Shown in pieces: positions 34,613 through 43,036 of a stretch of 64,000 bases of DNA (position 1 is its first letter; each line of letters starts with the position of its first letter). The stretch spans positions 62,001 through 126,000 of the forward strand of contig CAAGJM010000035.1 of the NCBI GenBank assembly GCA_900770185.1. The letters run 5' to 3'. The translations under genes were made by a program, and so were the position numbers. The notes below the pieces were generated by a model. That model did no database searches. It saw nothing but the letters and a program-made list of their open reading frames with translations, and was not told the origin of the DNA. The DNA is from Clostridia bacterium (GTDB lineage Bacteria > Bacillota > Clostridia > Christensenellales > Borkfalkiaceae).

Positions 34613-34960
34613 TCAATAATTCTGGTCTTCGTTAAACGTAACCCCGTCGATATGAACGTTGACGGCGTTTACTTTGTATTTCGACATGGATTCGATATTG
34701 TGTTTAACGCTTTGCTGAATGTTGTAAGCAACGTCGGGAACGTTATAGCCGTAAGTAATTTCACAACTTACGTCCACCGTAACGACTTCGCCGACGAATT
34801 CGATTTTAACTTCGTCGAGCTTATCGCGGCGTTTGCGTTTTTTAAGCGACACGCCCGCAACCTCGTTTACGGCGAGGGCGATTATGCCTTTAACAATGCC
34901 CGCATTGTACGTGACTTTACCTTTCCTTTGTTCGTCGGTATTACGTTTATAAATAGCCAT
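34613..34960 (-). CDS. Asp23/Gls24 family envelope stress protein
   Basis: 115 residues, typical of the short Asp23 family (YloU-like) that sits before nusB in Clostridia. Visible pieces are KVTYNAGIVKGIIALAVNEVAGV and VDVSCEITYGYNVPDVAYNIQQSVKHNIESM. The protein is cytoplasmic and probably near the membrane; its role is not settled. A ribosome box GGAG is at the expected position before the ATG. Confidence 0.9.
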   Translation of the reverse strand: MAIYKRNTDEQRKGKVTYNAGIVKGIIALAVNEVAGVSLKKRKRRDKLDEVKIEFVGEVVTVDVSCEITYGYNVPDVAYNIQQSVKHNIESMSKYKVNAVNVHIDGVTFNEDQNY

Positions 34961-35094
34961 AATAATCTCCGTAGCCTTCTTTGTTAAAAGTATATCATAC
35001 TTTTTTTTATTTTAACAGCGTTTTTAAAAGAATATTTTGCAAATATTCAAAAAAATGAATATATTTGTCAATCAAACGATAATCAGACGGCGAC

Positions 35095-35120
35095 AAAAGC
35101 GAAATGTAAAAGCGAAATGT
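35095..35120. repeat. 13-bp tandem duplication
   Basis: AAAAGCGAAATGT occurs twice in direct contact (35095-35107, 35108-35120), in the spacer between asp23 and the spoIIIA operon. Confidence 0.85.
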
Positions 35121-35174
35121 AATATTTGCGCGTGCGCGCAAAAATTACGATTGAACAAATTACCTATTAAACAA

Positions 35175-35203
35175 CAAAAAAGCGCGGATATTGCCCCGCG
35201 CCT
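35175..35203 (-). terminator. Terminator of the spoIIIA operon
   Basis: GCGCGG and CCGCGC stem with an eight- or nine-base loop and a T run on the minus strand, 25 bp after the spoIIIAH stop. Confidence 0.75.
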
Positions 35204-35227
35204 GTTTGTTTGCCTACTTGTTTTTGC

Positions 35228-35698
35228 TTACAGGTAAGCGATTATGTTTATGTTTTCGCAATCGACGTTGCTCTCGCCCGCTACTATATCGTAAATTTTA
35301 ACGGCGTCGTCCTGCGTAAAGTCGGCGTCTTTAACGACTACGTTTACGTTGGGGTTATCAACGCTCATCGTAACGACCACCTCGGTGTAGCCGCAAGCTT
35401 TTATAAGAGATTCTATCCTCATTTCTTGTTCGGTTATGCCGGTAAGTTTAAATTTACGGCTAATAGCCTCTTCGCGCTGAGCCGTATCCTCTCCGCTTTC
35501 ATCAATGATTTTATCGAGTTGAAGAAATTGTTCGTTTCTTGAAGTCGAACGCTGAGTTCTGTACTCGCTGAAATATGCGGTTTCTTCGCTTGATCCCGAA
35601 TAAGACTTGTTTCCGGACAGCACGAAGTTGAAAATCGCCGTTACCGCAAGAAGCGCTATCATCGAGCTTAAAATAATTACCTTTTTCTTTTTTGACAT
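35228..35698 (-). CDS. spoIIIAH: Stage III sporulation protein AH
   Basis: 156 residues. An N-terminal transmembrane helix (VIILSSMIALLAVTAIFNFVL) follows a lysine-rich start. The C-terminal YscJ/FliF-like ring-building domain (ESLIKACGYTEVVVTMSVDNPNVNVVVKDADF) interacts with forespore SpoIIQ. It is the last gene of the operon and forms the mother-cell side of the feeding channel. Confidence 0.93.
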   Translation of the reverse strand: MSKKKKVIILSSMIALLAVTAIFNFVLSGNKSYSGSSEETAYFSEYRTQRSTSRNEQFLQLDKIIDESGEDTAQREEAISRKFKLTGITEQEMRIESLIKACGYTEVVVTMSVDNPNVNVVVKDADFTQDDAVKIYDIVAGESNVDCENINIIAYL

Positions 35699-35710
35699 TG
35701 TTTACTCCTT

Positions 35711-36190
35711 TTACTTCATTTTTAAAATTTTTATTTTATCCGCACTTACGTTCAGTGCGGTTACGACCGCGTCGGTTACCTGCATGCGGACTTTTACGTC
35801 GTCCGCCCCCTCGCAAACTATTATCACTCCCTCAACCGTAGGCAAATACTCGTTTATCACGTAAGGTTTACCGCCGACCATAACAACCGTTTCTTTTACG
35901 GTCGTAACCCCGCCGCTTTCGGTTTTAACGACGTCTTTTGCGACCTCAACCCTGCTTTTTTCGGCATAAGTTATCAGAACTTTCGATTTGCCCGCGCCGC
36001 TTACGTTTTGAATTAGGTTTTCAAGCCGTTTTTCCGTGTCGCTTGAAGACGACGAAGCGACTGAACCCGATTTAAATAAACCGCTTAAATTCCCGCCGAA
36101 GATAAACGCGACCGCTACTACCGCAACAAGCAAAATTATCAGCAAATGCTCGGTTTTTAACTTTTTTTTAGTCTTAACCCCTTCACTCAA
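35711..36190 (-). CDS. spoIIIAG: Stage III sporulation protein AG
   Basis: 159 residues. One transmembrane helix near residue 20-35 (LLIILLVAVVAVAFIFGG), then a disordered linker and a ring-building domain with VLITYAEKSRVEVAKDV and PTVEGVIIVCEGADDVKVRMQVTDAV. This is the component that forms the large ring around the channel. It overlaps spoIIIAF by 8 bp. Confidence 0.92.
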   Translation of the reverse strand: MSEGVKTKKKLKTEHLLIILLVAVVAVAFIFGGNLSGLFKSGSVASSSSSDTEKRLENLIQNVSGAGKSKVLITYAEKSRVEVAKDVVKTESGGVTTVKETVVMVGGKPYVINEYLPTVEGVIIVCEGADDVKVRMQVTDAVVTALNVSADKIKILKMK

Positions 36191-36677
36191 ATTCTTCGCC
36201 TCCGTTCCCGTTAAATTCCACGCCGATAATAGACGTATTTATATCAAGCGTTTTTGCGGCAACCTCTTTTGCCTTTTCGGTTATATTTATGCTGTCAGCG
36301 TCGCTTTCTATGACCTTTTTATCGAAAAAAATCAAAACCGATTTAATTTTACTTTGTTCATCGTATTCGACGACTACGTTTTCACATTCAAGTCCGTTTA
36401 TAAAGAGCGCGGTTTTAAGGGCATAAACGCGCGTTTTATCGTCGATTTTGTCCGCGTAACGAGCGTATCCGTCGTTTAAGTCCGGGCTGACTGCGCTTCC
36501 CGTCTTTAAAAAAGTCGCAACCGGAATAACGATAATAGCAACCGCTATTATAGCCGCCACGGTTTTTACAGCTTCGCCGTTTTTGCCGCGCGGAGCCATA
36601 AACTCGGCAAACGTTAAAAATATTATTCCGCCCACACACGATATTACGTAAGATTTAATCATATTTTTACCCGACAA
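36183..36677 (-). CDS. spoIIIAF: Stage III sporulation protein AF
   Basis: 164 residues. Two N-terminal transmembrane helices (YVISCVGGIIFLTFAEFMAP and TVAAIIAVAIIVIPVATFL) precede a soluble part with the ring-building-like fold. Its place between AE and AG is conserved. Confidence 0.88.
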   Translation of the reverse strand: MSGKNMIKSYVISCVGGIIFLTFAEFMAPRGKNGEAVKTVAAIIAVAIIVIPVATFLKTGSAVSPDLNDGYARYADKIDDKTRVYALKTALFINGLECENVVVEYDEQSKIKSVLIFFDKKVIESDADSINITEKAKEVAAKTLDINTSIIGVEFNGNGGEEFE

Positions 36678-36693
36678 GTTTTATGCGCCGATT

Positions 36694-38007
36694 TCAGAAT
36701 AAGCCGCCGGTTGACTTTATTACGAAAACAACGGTTAGTATAAACATAAGCCCGCTTAAAAATATTAAAGCAGCAAGTGCGGATATTATTTCGCAAGAGC
36801 CGTTTATAAGTTTTGTTATGCGCGAATTCGTTACCGGCGCAAGCAAGGAATTTAAAAATTTAAGCGAAAGCGAATAGGCAACCGAATTCACCCCCTTTAA
36901 CCCGACGTAACAAATTATAACGACAGCAGACATTACGCCTATCGAGTTCTTAACGAGCGTCACCGCCGATAAAATAACGTCCGTGCTTCCGCTTATCAAC
37001 CCGCCGACGATGGGGACGCTCGTCCCCGATAAATATTTTAAAATTTTAACCGATACGCCGTTATAAGTACCGTTAGTCAAACCCTCGACGGTTATCAGCG
37101 ACGAATATATCGCCGCAATAAACCCTATCGACCATTTAAAAACAGACATAAGCGTTTTAAAAAGTTCGTTCAAATTCAGTTTAACGCTTAAATTGCCGAC
37201 TACAAGAACGCAAAACGCAAGGCTTAAAAGAGGCAGGAAAAAATCGAGTATAAGCTCGCCCGTAAAAAAACCCAAAAACACCGTGAAAGGTTTTATCAAA
37301 GCGACCCCGAAGTCCCCCGCGATAAGCGTGACCGAAAACATAATAGGAAACAAAAGTTCCGTTAATTTCGTCTGTGCCGACAGCGCCGCTTCCGCATACT
37401 TAAACGCGCTTTTTACAAGCGATAACACAAGGCACGCTATAAGCGGATAATAAATGTAAAAAATAATAGATTTTTCGCTATTATCGTTATTTTTTGCAAT
37501 TATTATATTTGAAAACGCAAGCAACGCAATAAGACACGCAAGGTAAATAAGAGCGTCGTAATTAGCGGACGCAAGCGAAAACGTTCGGGACAAAAAATAG
37601 GTTTTAAGCGTCGCGTAACCAAGCCCGCTTTCACCGGTTATAAACGCGGTTATCGTTTCTTTAAGCGTTCGCTCTTTACCCGTAATTTCATTAAGCTCGT
37701 CGAGCAAAAACTTAAAATCTTCTTCCGAAAAAGAAGATATTATTTCGTCGATTTTACCATCCAATTCATGAAGATTTTCGTTTTTAGACGTATCCGCGGC
37801 GTCCCCCGATTCAGCCTCGGTCCCGGTCGCGTTAGCGCAATTTAAATATTCGCCCCGCTCGTTTTTACTTGCGGCAAAAGCGTTTAAAAGCGGCATGTTA
37901 CTGAATATAAGAATAACAACCATAGCAACTATAACAAATTTAAAACGCTTTCTGTCAGTTCGTAAACGACAGGTAAACTTGAAACGAAGATTATCAGTTT
38001 TCCGCAA
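36694..38007 (-). CDS. spoIIIAE: Stage III sporulation protein AE
   Basis: 437 residues from the first start. An N-terminal signal-like helix (VIVAMVVILIFSNMPLLNAFAA) is followed by a soluble region and then about eight membrane segments, including SVKILKYLSGTSVPIVGGLI. The frame opens 79 bp inside spoIIIAD; the ATG at 37923, five bases after the spoIIIAD stop, is an alternative that would leave a normal short signal region. AE is the main membrane component of the complex and resembles secretion-channel permeases in topology. Confidence 0.9.
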   Translation of the reverse strand: MRKTDNLRFKFTCRLRTDRKRFKFVIVAMVVILIFSNMPLLNAFAASKNERGEYLNCANATGTEAESGDAADTSKNENLHELDGKIDEIISSFSEEDFKFLLDELNEITGKERTLKETITAFITGESGLGYATLKTYFLSRTFSLASANYDALIYLACLIALLAFSNIIIAKNNDNSEKSIIFYIYYPLIACLVLSLVKSAFKYAEAALSAQTKLTELLFPIMFSVTLIAGDFGVALIKPFTVFLGFFTGELILDFFLPLLSLAFCVLVVGNLSVKLNLNELFKTLMSVFKWSIGFIAAIYSSLITVEGLTNGTYNGVSVKILKYLSGTSVPIVGGLISGSTDVILSAVTLVKNSIGVMSAVVIICYVGLKGVNSVAYSLSLKFLNSLLAPVTNSRITKLINGSCEIISALAALIFLSGLMFILTVVFVIKSTGGLF

Positions 38008-38312
38008 AACGCCACCTTTTTACCTAAGCTTGATACGCCAGAATCGTTGCAAAGCGATTCCGTAAATTCAATAAGATACGATATTGCCGTAATTTTTATG
38101 ACGAGCGCGGTAACCGCTTCGCCGACTTTGGTTTTTTCGGATAAATCGCGCAAAAATTCTACCGCGGTGAACAAATAACCGACTATCGTCAAAACAAGCG
38201 CTACCCCCGCCCCGACAGCCGCAAGGGTAGCAAGTTCGCCGTTTACGGAGCGCAGGTAAACGACCGCAACAACCCCGACGAGCGCAATCGAAACGATTTT
38301 TAAAATAAACAT
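37929..38312 (-). CDS. spoIIIAD: Stage III sporulation protein AD
   Basis: 127 residues with four hydrophobic segments. The AC/AD family motif region is visible as LALVIKITAISYLIEFTESLCNDSGVSSLGKKVAFCGKLIIF. It overlaps the spoIIIAE frame by 79 bp unless AE starts at 37923. It lies 118 bp after spoIIIAC. Confidence 0.92.
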   Translation of the reverse strand: MFILKIVSIALVGVVAVVYLRSVNGELATLAAVGAGVALVLTIVGYLFTAVEFLRDLSEKTKVGEAVTALVIKITAISYLIEFTESLCNDSGVSSLGKKVAFCGKLIIFVSSLPVVYELTESVLNLL

Positions 38313-38430
38313 TTAATATACCCCTTGCCGCCGATTTCGGTTTATGGTTTTTAAATTATTAAACGCACCGCCGCAAAAACCGATTGTTTCCCGCTATAAT
38401 AGTCGGAAATAAGGAACGTTTTACTTATAC

Positions 38431-38634
38431 CTAATAAAGCTCGAATATGCTTTTTACCGCCGCAAAAAGGTCGCTTATCATACTGATAACTATCGTAAGC
38501 ACGATAATTAAACCGACTAAACTCACGAGCGTTGCGATATCGTCGCGGTCGCTTTTTTTAAGCACCTGACAAATGACCGTAACCAAAATGCCTATCGCCG
38601 CAATTTTAAAAATAATATCAACGCTAAAACTCAT
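38431..38634 (-). CDS. spoIIIAC: Stage III sporulation protein AC
   Basis: 67 residues, two membrane segments. The typical start DIIFKIAAIGILVTVICQVLKKSDRDDIATLVSLVG is present. It begins 1 bp into the end of spoIIIAB, so translation is coupled. Confidence 0.95.
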   Translation of the reverse strand: MSFSVDIIFKIAAIGILVTVICQVLKKSDRDDIATLVSLVGLIIVLTIVISMISDLFAAVKSIFELY

Positions 38635-39101
38635 TAAATCACCATAATAAACAGCATTAACCCCACCGCGAAACCGACTTTTAAATACACCGGTTTGCGT
38701 TTGAAAAAATTTGCGCGCTTTTCGTCGGTTATTCCGCCGAACTCAGATATATACGAATTTAACGCTTCGTTCAAACTTTTTGCGTCGGCGGAAACGATGA
38801 ACGAAAAAAGCGTGGCTATTTTAAGTTTTTCGGCCTCGGTCAAGTACTCCGGCGCGGTTAAGTCACTAAGCTTGCCCGTAACGGGAAAGTTACCCAAAAA
38901 CTCTTTAAAATCGGCGTTCTCGACGGAAATTTCCGAAATTTTTGCTTTTTTATAGCCGGCAGCGGACTTAACGGATTTTAAATACTCGTTAAGCGCGTTG
39001 AAAAACTCATACTCCGAGCGCATTTTTTTGCATTTCGTTTTGGCGAAAAACGAAACCGTAATAACAGCCAAGATTCCTGCGGCGAACTTTAAAAAGAACA
39101 T
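38634..39101 (-). CDS. spoIIIAB: Stage III sporulation protein AB
   Basis: 155 residues. A membrane segment at the N terminus (FAAGILAVITVSFFAK) and one at the very C terminus (VYLKVGFAVGLMLFIMVI) flank a helical middle that looks like GspF-type secretion proteins. It overlaps spoIIIAA by 13 bp. Confidence 0.9.
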   Translation of the reverse strand: MFFLKFAAGILAVITVSFFAKTKCKKMRSEYEFFNALNEYLKSVKSAAGYKKAKISEISVENADFKEFLGNFPVTGKLSDLTAPEYLTEAEKLKIATLFSFIVSADAKSLNEALNSYISEFGGITDEKRANFFKRKPVYLKVGFAVGLMLFIMVI

Positions 39102-39949
39102 ATAATATCCGACTTTTCGTTATATACCGTGTATTTTCTGCTTCTGCCGTCGTTTTTGATAAAAACGAATAAATCAAAACTGTTTTTAAGGTTAAGAGCG
39201 GCAAAATGCGGCTTTAAAAACACTTCTTTAACGCTTCCCGAGTGAATGGTGGCAATCACTTTTACTCCGCTTAAAACAGCGTTTTTAACCCCGTAAAAAT
39301 CGGCGGGGTTTACAAGTTCGTCCACAACGACCACATTCGGCGCAAGGGTTCTTATCGCCTGCGTTAAGCCGTAGTTTTTGTCGGCAAATCTTAAAACGTC
39401 GGTATTTTCGCCTAAATCGAGTTTATTTTCGCCGCTCAGCTCCCCGCGCTCGTCAACGACGGTTACGTTTACGCCGCCGTTTGACACAAGGCGGGTTAAA
39501 TCGCGCGCAAAAGTGGTTTTACCGTCGCCCGCCACCGATACAATTAAAACGTTTTTTAAACCGCTTTTTAAATAATTCGTATAAAGCGGCTTAGCAACGC
39601 CGAAAACTTCGTTCGGAAAGCGAATGGTCAGCGACGTGAAGTTTTTAATCGCCTCAACCTTGCCGTTAGTGTAAGTAAACTCGCCGGCTAAACCTATACG
39701 CTCGCCGTCGTCGCCGCCGATAAACCCTTGGCGAATTTGCTCGGTATAAGCGTAAACCGAACGTTTGCATGCGGACGACACGATTTCGGCAATCTCTGAC
39801 TTGGTAAGCGGTTTTCCGCCGATATCGACCGTTTTACCGTTTACACATACCTTTGCGCTCTTATCGACCCTTAAACGCACTTCGCTTATACCCGAATTTT
39901 TATATTTAAGTATTTTATTTCTTAAATTTTCAGGCAAATAGTTCAGCAC
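39089..39949 (-). CDS. spoIIIAA: Stage III sporulation protein AA (ATPase)
   Basis: 286 residues. It is a secretion-type ATPase: the nucleotide loop reads SVAGDGKTTFARD near residue 143, and a Walker B-like strand NVVVVDELVN near 210. In the family the loop normally reads PPGCGKTT; VAGDGKTT is a slight variant. It is the first gene of the operon and likely energises assembly or transport. Confidence 0.93.
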   Translation of the reverse strand: MLNYLPENLRNKILKYKNSGISEVRLRVDKSAKVCVNGKTVDIGGKPLTKSEIAEIVSSACKRSVYAYTEQIRQGFIGGDDGERIGLAGEFTYTNGKVEAIKNFTSLTIRFPNEVFGVAKPLYTNYLKSGLKNVLIVSVAGDGKTTFARDLTRLVSNGGVNVTVVDERGELSGENKLDLGENTDVLRFADKNYGLTQAIRTLAPNVVVVDELVNPADFYGVKNAVLSGVKVIATIHSGSVKEVFLKPHFAALNLKNSFDLFVFIKNDGRSRKYTVYNEKSDIICSF

Positions 39950-39998
39950 GCTATATTCTATTTAAACGCACGCCCGTTTAGAACGCCGTTAAACGCAA

Positions 39999-40030
39999 AA
40001 AAAAGACAAGCCGTAAAGGTTTGCCTTTTT
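39999..40030 (-). terminator. Terminator of the kinase-dxs-M20 operon
   Basis: AAAAAGGCAAACC and its near complement GGCTTGTCTTTTT form a stem with a short loop on the minus strand, followed by a T run. It is about 34 bp after the M20 stop. Confidence 0.65.
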
Positions 40031-40063
40031 ATCTGAGTTATTATTGCGTAAAATCTGATTATT

Positions 40064-41512
40064 TTAGCATTTGCTCATTAAACGAATGTAAAATTCAACC
40101 GCTTTTTCGATGGTCGATAAGCGAATATGCTCGTCGTTTCCGTGAATCGTGGAACGCTCTTCTTTCGTCAAATCCATTGCCGAGAATCTGTAAACTTTGT
40201 CGCTTATAACGCCGTAATGGCGGCTGTCGCTGCACTGAACCATTAAGTAAGGGGAAACAATCGAGCCTTTCCACGTACTCGCAACCGCCTGAGCGACTTT
40301 GTCGTACGACGGGCAATTCGTCTGAGAAATGCGCGACGGCTCCATGCCGAACATTGCGGTTATTTCAACGCTGTCGTCGTTTACCGTATCTTTAAGATAT
40401 TTAAGCGCGCTTTCGATAGAGTCTTCGGGGTTTAAGCGAATATTCGATATCATTTTCGCTTCCGGGGGAATAACGTTGCAAGCCTTGCTGCCTTCCATTT
40501 GCGTGAACGCAACGGTGGTGCGCATAAGCGCGTTAAGCTCGCCGCCCGATTTTTTGCACATTTTATTGATTAAAAAACCAAAACACCAAAGGTTAGCGAA
40601 AATCATTCTGTACACGAAATTCGACCTTCTGCCGAGAGTATCGAACATTTCTTTAACGGGCTTAGTGATATGATATTTAAAGGGATTGTCTTCGATTTTA
40701 ACGCATGCCTTCGACAAAACGCCGACGGGGGTATGCGGCTTGGGTGCGGAAGCGTGACCGCCGCTTGACGAACACTTATACTCAACGTTTATCATACCCT
40801 TTTCGGCTATACCGATAAGTCCGCAGGGTTCCTTGACGCCGGGGAACACGTCGGTTACGACAGCACCGCCTTCGTCAACGACCAAATCGAGTTCGATATT
40901 GTTGTCTTTAAAATAATTAACGATATTTATCGCGCCGGGTCCGTTCACTTCTTCGCCGCCGCTGAACGCAAAATAAACGTCCCTTTCCGGCACAAAGCCG
41001 CTTTCAATCAAATGGTTTGCGGCGGTTAAAACTCCGTTAAACGTAACTTTGGTATCGAGCGTGCCGCGCCCCCACATAATTCCGTCTTTGATAATTCCTT
41101 CAAACGGCGGCACCGACCACGCTTCCTCGTTCACGGGGACAACGTCGTAATGCGCCATCATAACCGAAGCTTTATCATGCGATTTGCCCGTCCACTTAAA
41201 TAAAAGCGCGCGGTTTTGAAGCTCTTTAAATTCACATTTTTCAAACACCGCGGGGTATAGTTCGGGAAGTTTTGCGATAAGTTTTTTAAACTCTGCGTCG
41301 TCCTCTTGCTCGGGGTCGTAACTGCTGACGGTTTTAAACCTTACAAGCGTTTGCAAATTGCTTACCGCGGCGGCTTTATCGAAGTTTACTTCGCTAATAT
41401 CCGCCTGCACCGATTTTTTCGGTCTGAAAGCAAGGGTTCTTATGATTATTATCGCTAAAAACACGACGATAACCGCTAAAATCGCTATTAAAACAATTAA
41501 CCAAGGTTCCAT
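40064..41512 (-). CDS. M20-family metallopeptidase, membrane-anchored
   Basis: 482 residues. An N-terminal membrane anchor (WLIVLIAILAVIVVFLAIIII) is unusual for the dipeptidase branch and resembles PM20D1/CPS1-type peptidases. The zinc motifs are MAHYDVVPV near residue 120, GRGTLDTKV near 150, and FSGGEEVNG near 185. It likely hydrolyses N-acyl amino acids or dipeptides. It is the last gene of a unit that includes two membrane proteins, suggesting that substrate is imported or exported by those. Confidence 0.85.
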   Translation of the reverse strand: MEPWLIVLIAILAVIVVFLAIIIIRTLAFRPKKSVQADISEVNFDKAAAVSNLQTLVRFKTVSSYDPEQEDDAEFKKLIAKLPELYPAVFEKCEFKELQNRALLFKWTGKSHDKASVMMAHYDVVPVNEEAWSVPPFEGIIKDGIMWGRGTLDTKVTFNGVLTAANHLIESGFVPERDVYFAFSGGEEVNGPGAINIVNYFKDNNIELDLVVDEGGAVVTDVFPGVKEPCGLIGIAEKGMINVEYKCSSSGGHASAPKPHTPVGVLSKACVKIEDNPFKYHITKPVKEMFDTLGRRSNFVYRMIFANLWCFGFLINKMCKKSGGELNALMRTTVAFTQMEGSKACNVIPPEAKMISNIRLNPEDSIESALKYLKDTVNDDSVEITAMFGMEPSRISQTNCPSYDKVAQAVASTWKGSIVSPYLMVQCSDSRHYGVISDKVYRFSAMDLTKEERSTIHGNDEHIRLSTIEKAVEFYIRLMSKC

Positions 41513-41527
41513 AACTGCCTCCTTATT

Positions 41528-41575
41528 TTATTAAATAAGACCTTTTTTATTCTTATTAAATAAGACCTTTTTTAT
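41528..41575. repeat. 23-bp tandem duplication over the end of a membrane protein gene
   Basis: The 23-mer starting TTATTAAATAAGACC is present at 41528-41550 and 41553-41575 (25-bp period). The second copy contains the end codons and stop of the 41556 gene; the first copy lies just beyond it. Confidence 0.9.
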
Positions 41576-42257
41576 AGAGTATTCTTGCGTAAATTATGGT
41601 AAATATTACGCCTACGGGCACCATTATGCCGACGGTTGAAACGTTAAGCGCGGGTACGGATATAAACAGAACCAGCATTAAAATTACGGGGGCGATTGCA
41701 AGTTTGAAGTTTTTGGATATAAAAACTATTGCAAGCGCGCCGAATAACGCGGGCAATATCTGGTCGAACGCGGGTTTTAAAATCGGCTTATTGATAATCG
41801 GCGTAAGCGGTACGATAAGCGCGACGCCGATTAAAATTATAATAGTGGTCACAATACTCGATACGGCGATTGCGATTGTCGATATAACTTCACCCTCTTC
41901 GCTGTTAGCTTTGACGTTTTCTTTTTCGAGCGCGTCGAGAGCGCAAGGAAGTTTAAGGTTGGATATGTTGCCCGTTATGAACGATAAGTATGCGCCGCCC
42001 GCGCCGAGCATCGGAACGTAAGTGAAAATTTCGACTATGCCGACCGCCCAGTACATGGGCGCGGTCGCAAGCAGGCCTTTCATGAGCGGACCCCATTCCG
42101 GCTTCGTTCTGAAAATTATGCAAAGAATAAACGGAAACGCTAAAATTGCGACTGCTAATATAATTCCCCAGATTCTGCCGTAAAAATGAACGCCGTCCAT
42201 ATAACTAAGCGGAGTTTTCGCAGTTTTAGAAACGTATTTATTTTCGTTATTTTCCAT
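41556..42257 (-). CDS. Membrane protein partner of DUF5058
   Basis: 233 residues with about six membrane segments. A hydrophilic N terminus (MENNENKYVSKTAKTPLS) is followed by SYMDGVHFYGRIWG and later GAYLSFITGNISNLKLPCALDAL. I do not recognise a characterised family. It follows the DUF5058 gene by 13 bp and precedes the M20 peptidase, so it is likely the second half of a two-protein membrane system. Confidence 0.7.
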   Translation of the reverse strand: MENNENKYVSKTAKTPLSYMDGVHFYGRIWGIILAVAILAFPFILCIIFRTKPEWGPLMKGLLATAPMYWAVGIVEIFTYVPMLGAGGAYLSFITGNISNLKLPCALDALEKENVKANSEEGEVISTIAIAVSSIVTTIIILIGVALIVPLTPIINKPILKPAFDQILPALFGALAIVFISKNFKLAIAPVILMLVLFISVPALNVSTVGIMVPVGVIFTIIYARILYKKGLI

Positions 42258-42270
42258 AAGAATTACCCCC

Positions 42271-43035
42271 TTAACCTAACCACATGGTAAACGGAATCGC
42301 CGAAGCCATGCCTACTATTAAGCTTATGGGAAGCGCATAGTCTTCCATCCAGCGTATTTTAAACTTCTTTGCGGATAAGCCGAGCGCCGCCATAACTATC
42401 GCGGCGGCAAACATAACGCAAACGGGAATTAAGCACGCGGTACGCGTTACGCCTTGCGACGCGAGATACTCGCTAGACCTGAACAAATTCGTTACGTCGC
42501 AGAAAACGTAGCCTAAAAACGCCGAAATCATACCTAAAAACATTGCGTTTGTAAAAATTTCGCTCCATTTCTTGTCCATACTGTCGAGCTTTATCATTCC
42601 GTGCTGAATTTTTTTAGTCAGAAGCGGAACCAAAATAAGCCCGATAAGTATGCCTATCGTCATAACGAAACAAACCGTTACGTACATAGAAGGCGAAGTA
42701 ATTTGTTCGCCCATTTCCGCACCGAATGCGGTTATAGCGTTGCCCGCGGCGACCGTTTCGTAAGAAAGCGAGCCGATAACCGAAAGCCTTAACCACGGAA
42801 GCGGTACGCCCAAAGTTTTAGAAAGAGCTATTACGCCCACGAGAATCGAAACAGCCGGGGCGATAGTGAAAAGCGCGGACGATATAATTATGCGCTTGAC
42901 ACGCTCATTGCTGATACCGATTTCTTTCGCACGCTTTAACGCCCTTACGAGGAAGAAAACCGATTGCCCGACGACAAGCAAAATTATCACGCCGACAATA
43001 ACGAATATAATCGGGTGATTAACGTTGAATTTCAT
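42271..43035 (-). CDS. DUF5058 family membrane protein
   Basis: 254 residues with seven or eight membrane segments. The family signature region is RIIISSALFTIAPAVSIL...GVPLPWLRLSVIGSLSYE. The N terminus is one helix, followed by basic residues. DUF5058 proteins are found with M20-type peptidases and a second membrane protein, as here. A transport role for amino acids or peptides is likely but unproven. It starts 1 bp after the dxs-type stop. Confidence 0.82.
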   Translation of the reverse strand: MKFNVNHPIIFVIVGVIILLVVGQSVFFLVRALKRAKEIGISNERVKRIIISSALFTIAPAVSILVGVIALSKTLGVPLPWLRLSVIGSLSYETVAAGNAITAFGAEMGEQITSPSMYVTVCFVMTIGILIGLILVPLLTKKIQHGMIKLDSMDKKWSEIFTNAMFLGMISAFLGYVFCDVTNLFRSSEYLASQGVTRTACLIPVCVMFAAAIVMAALGLSAKKFKIRWMEDYALPISLIVGMASAIPFTMWLG

Positions 43036-43036
43036 A

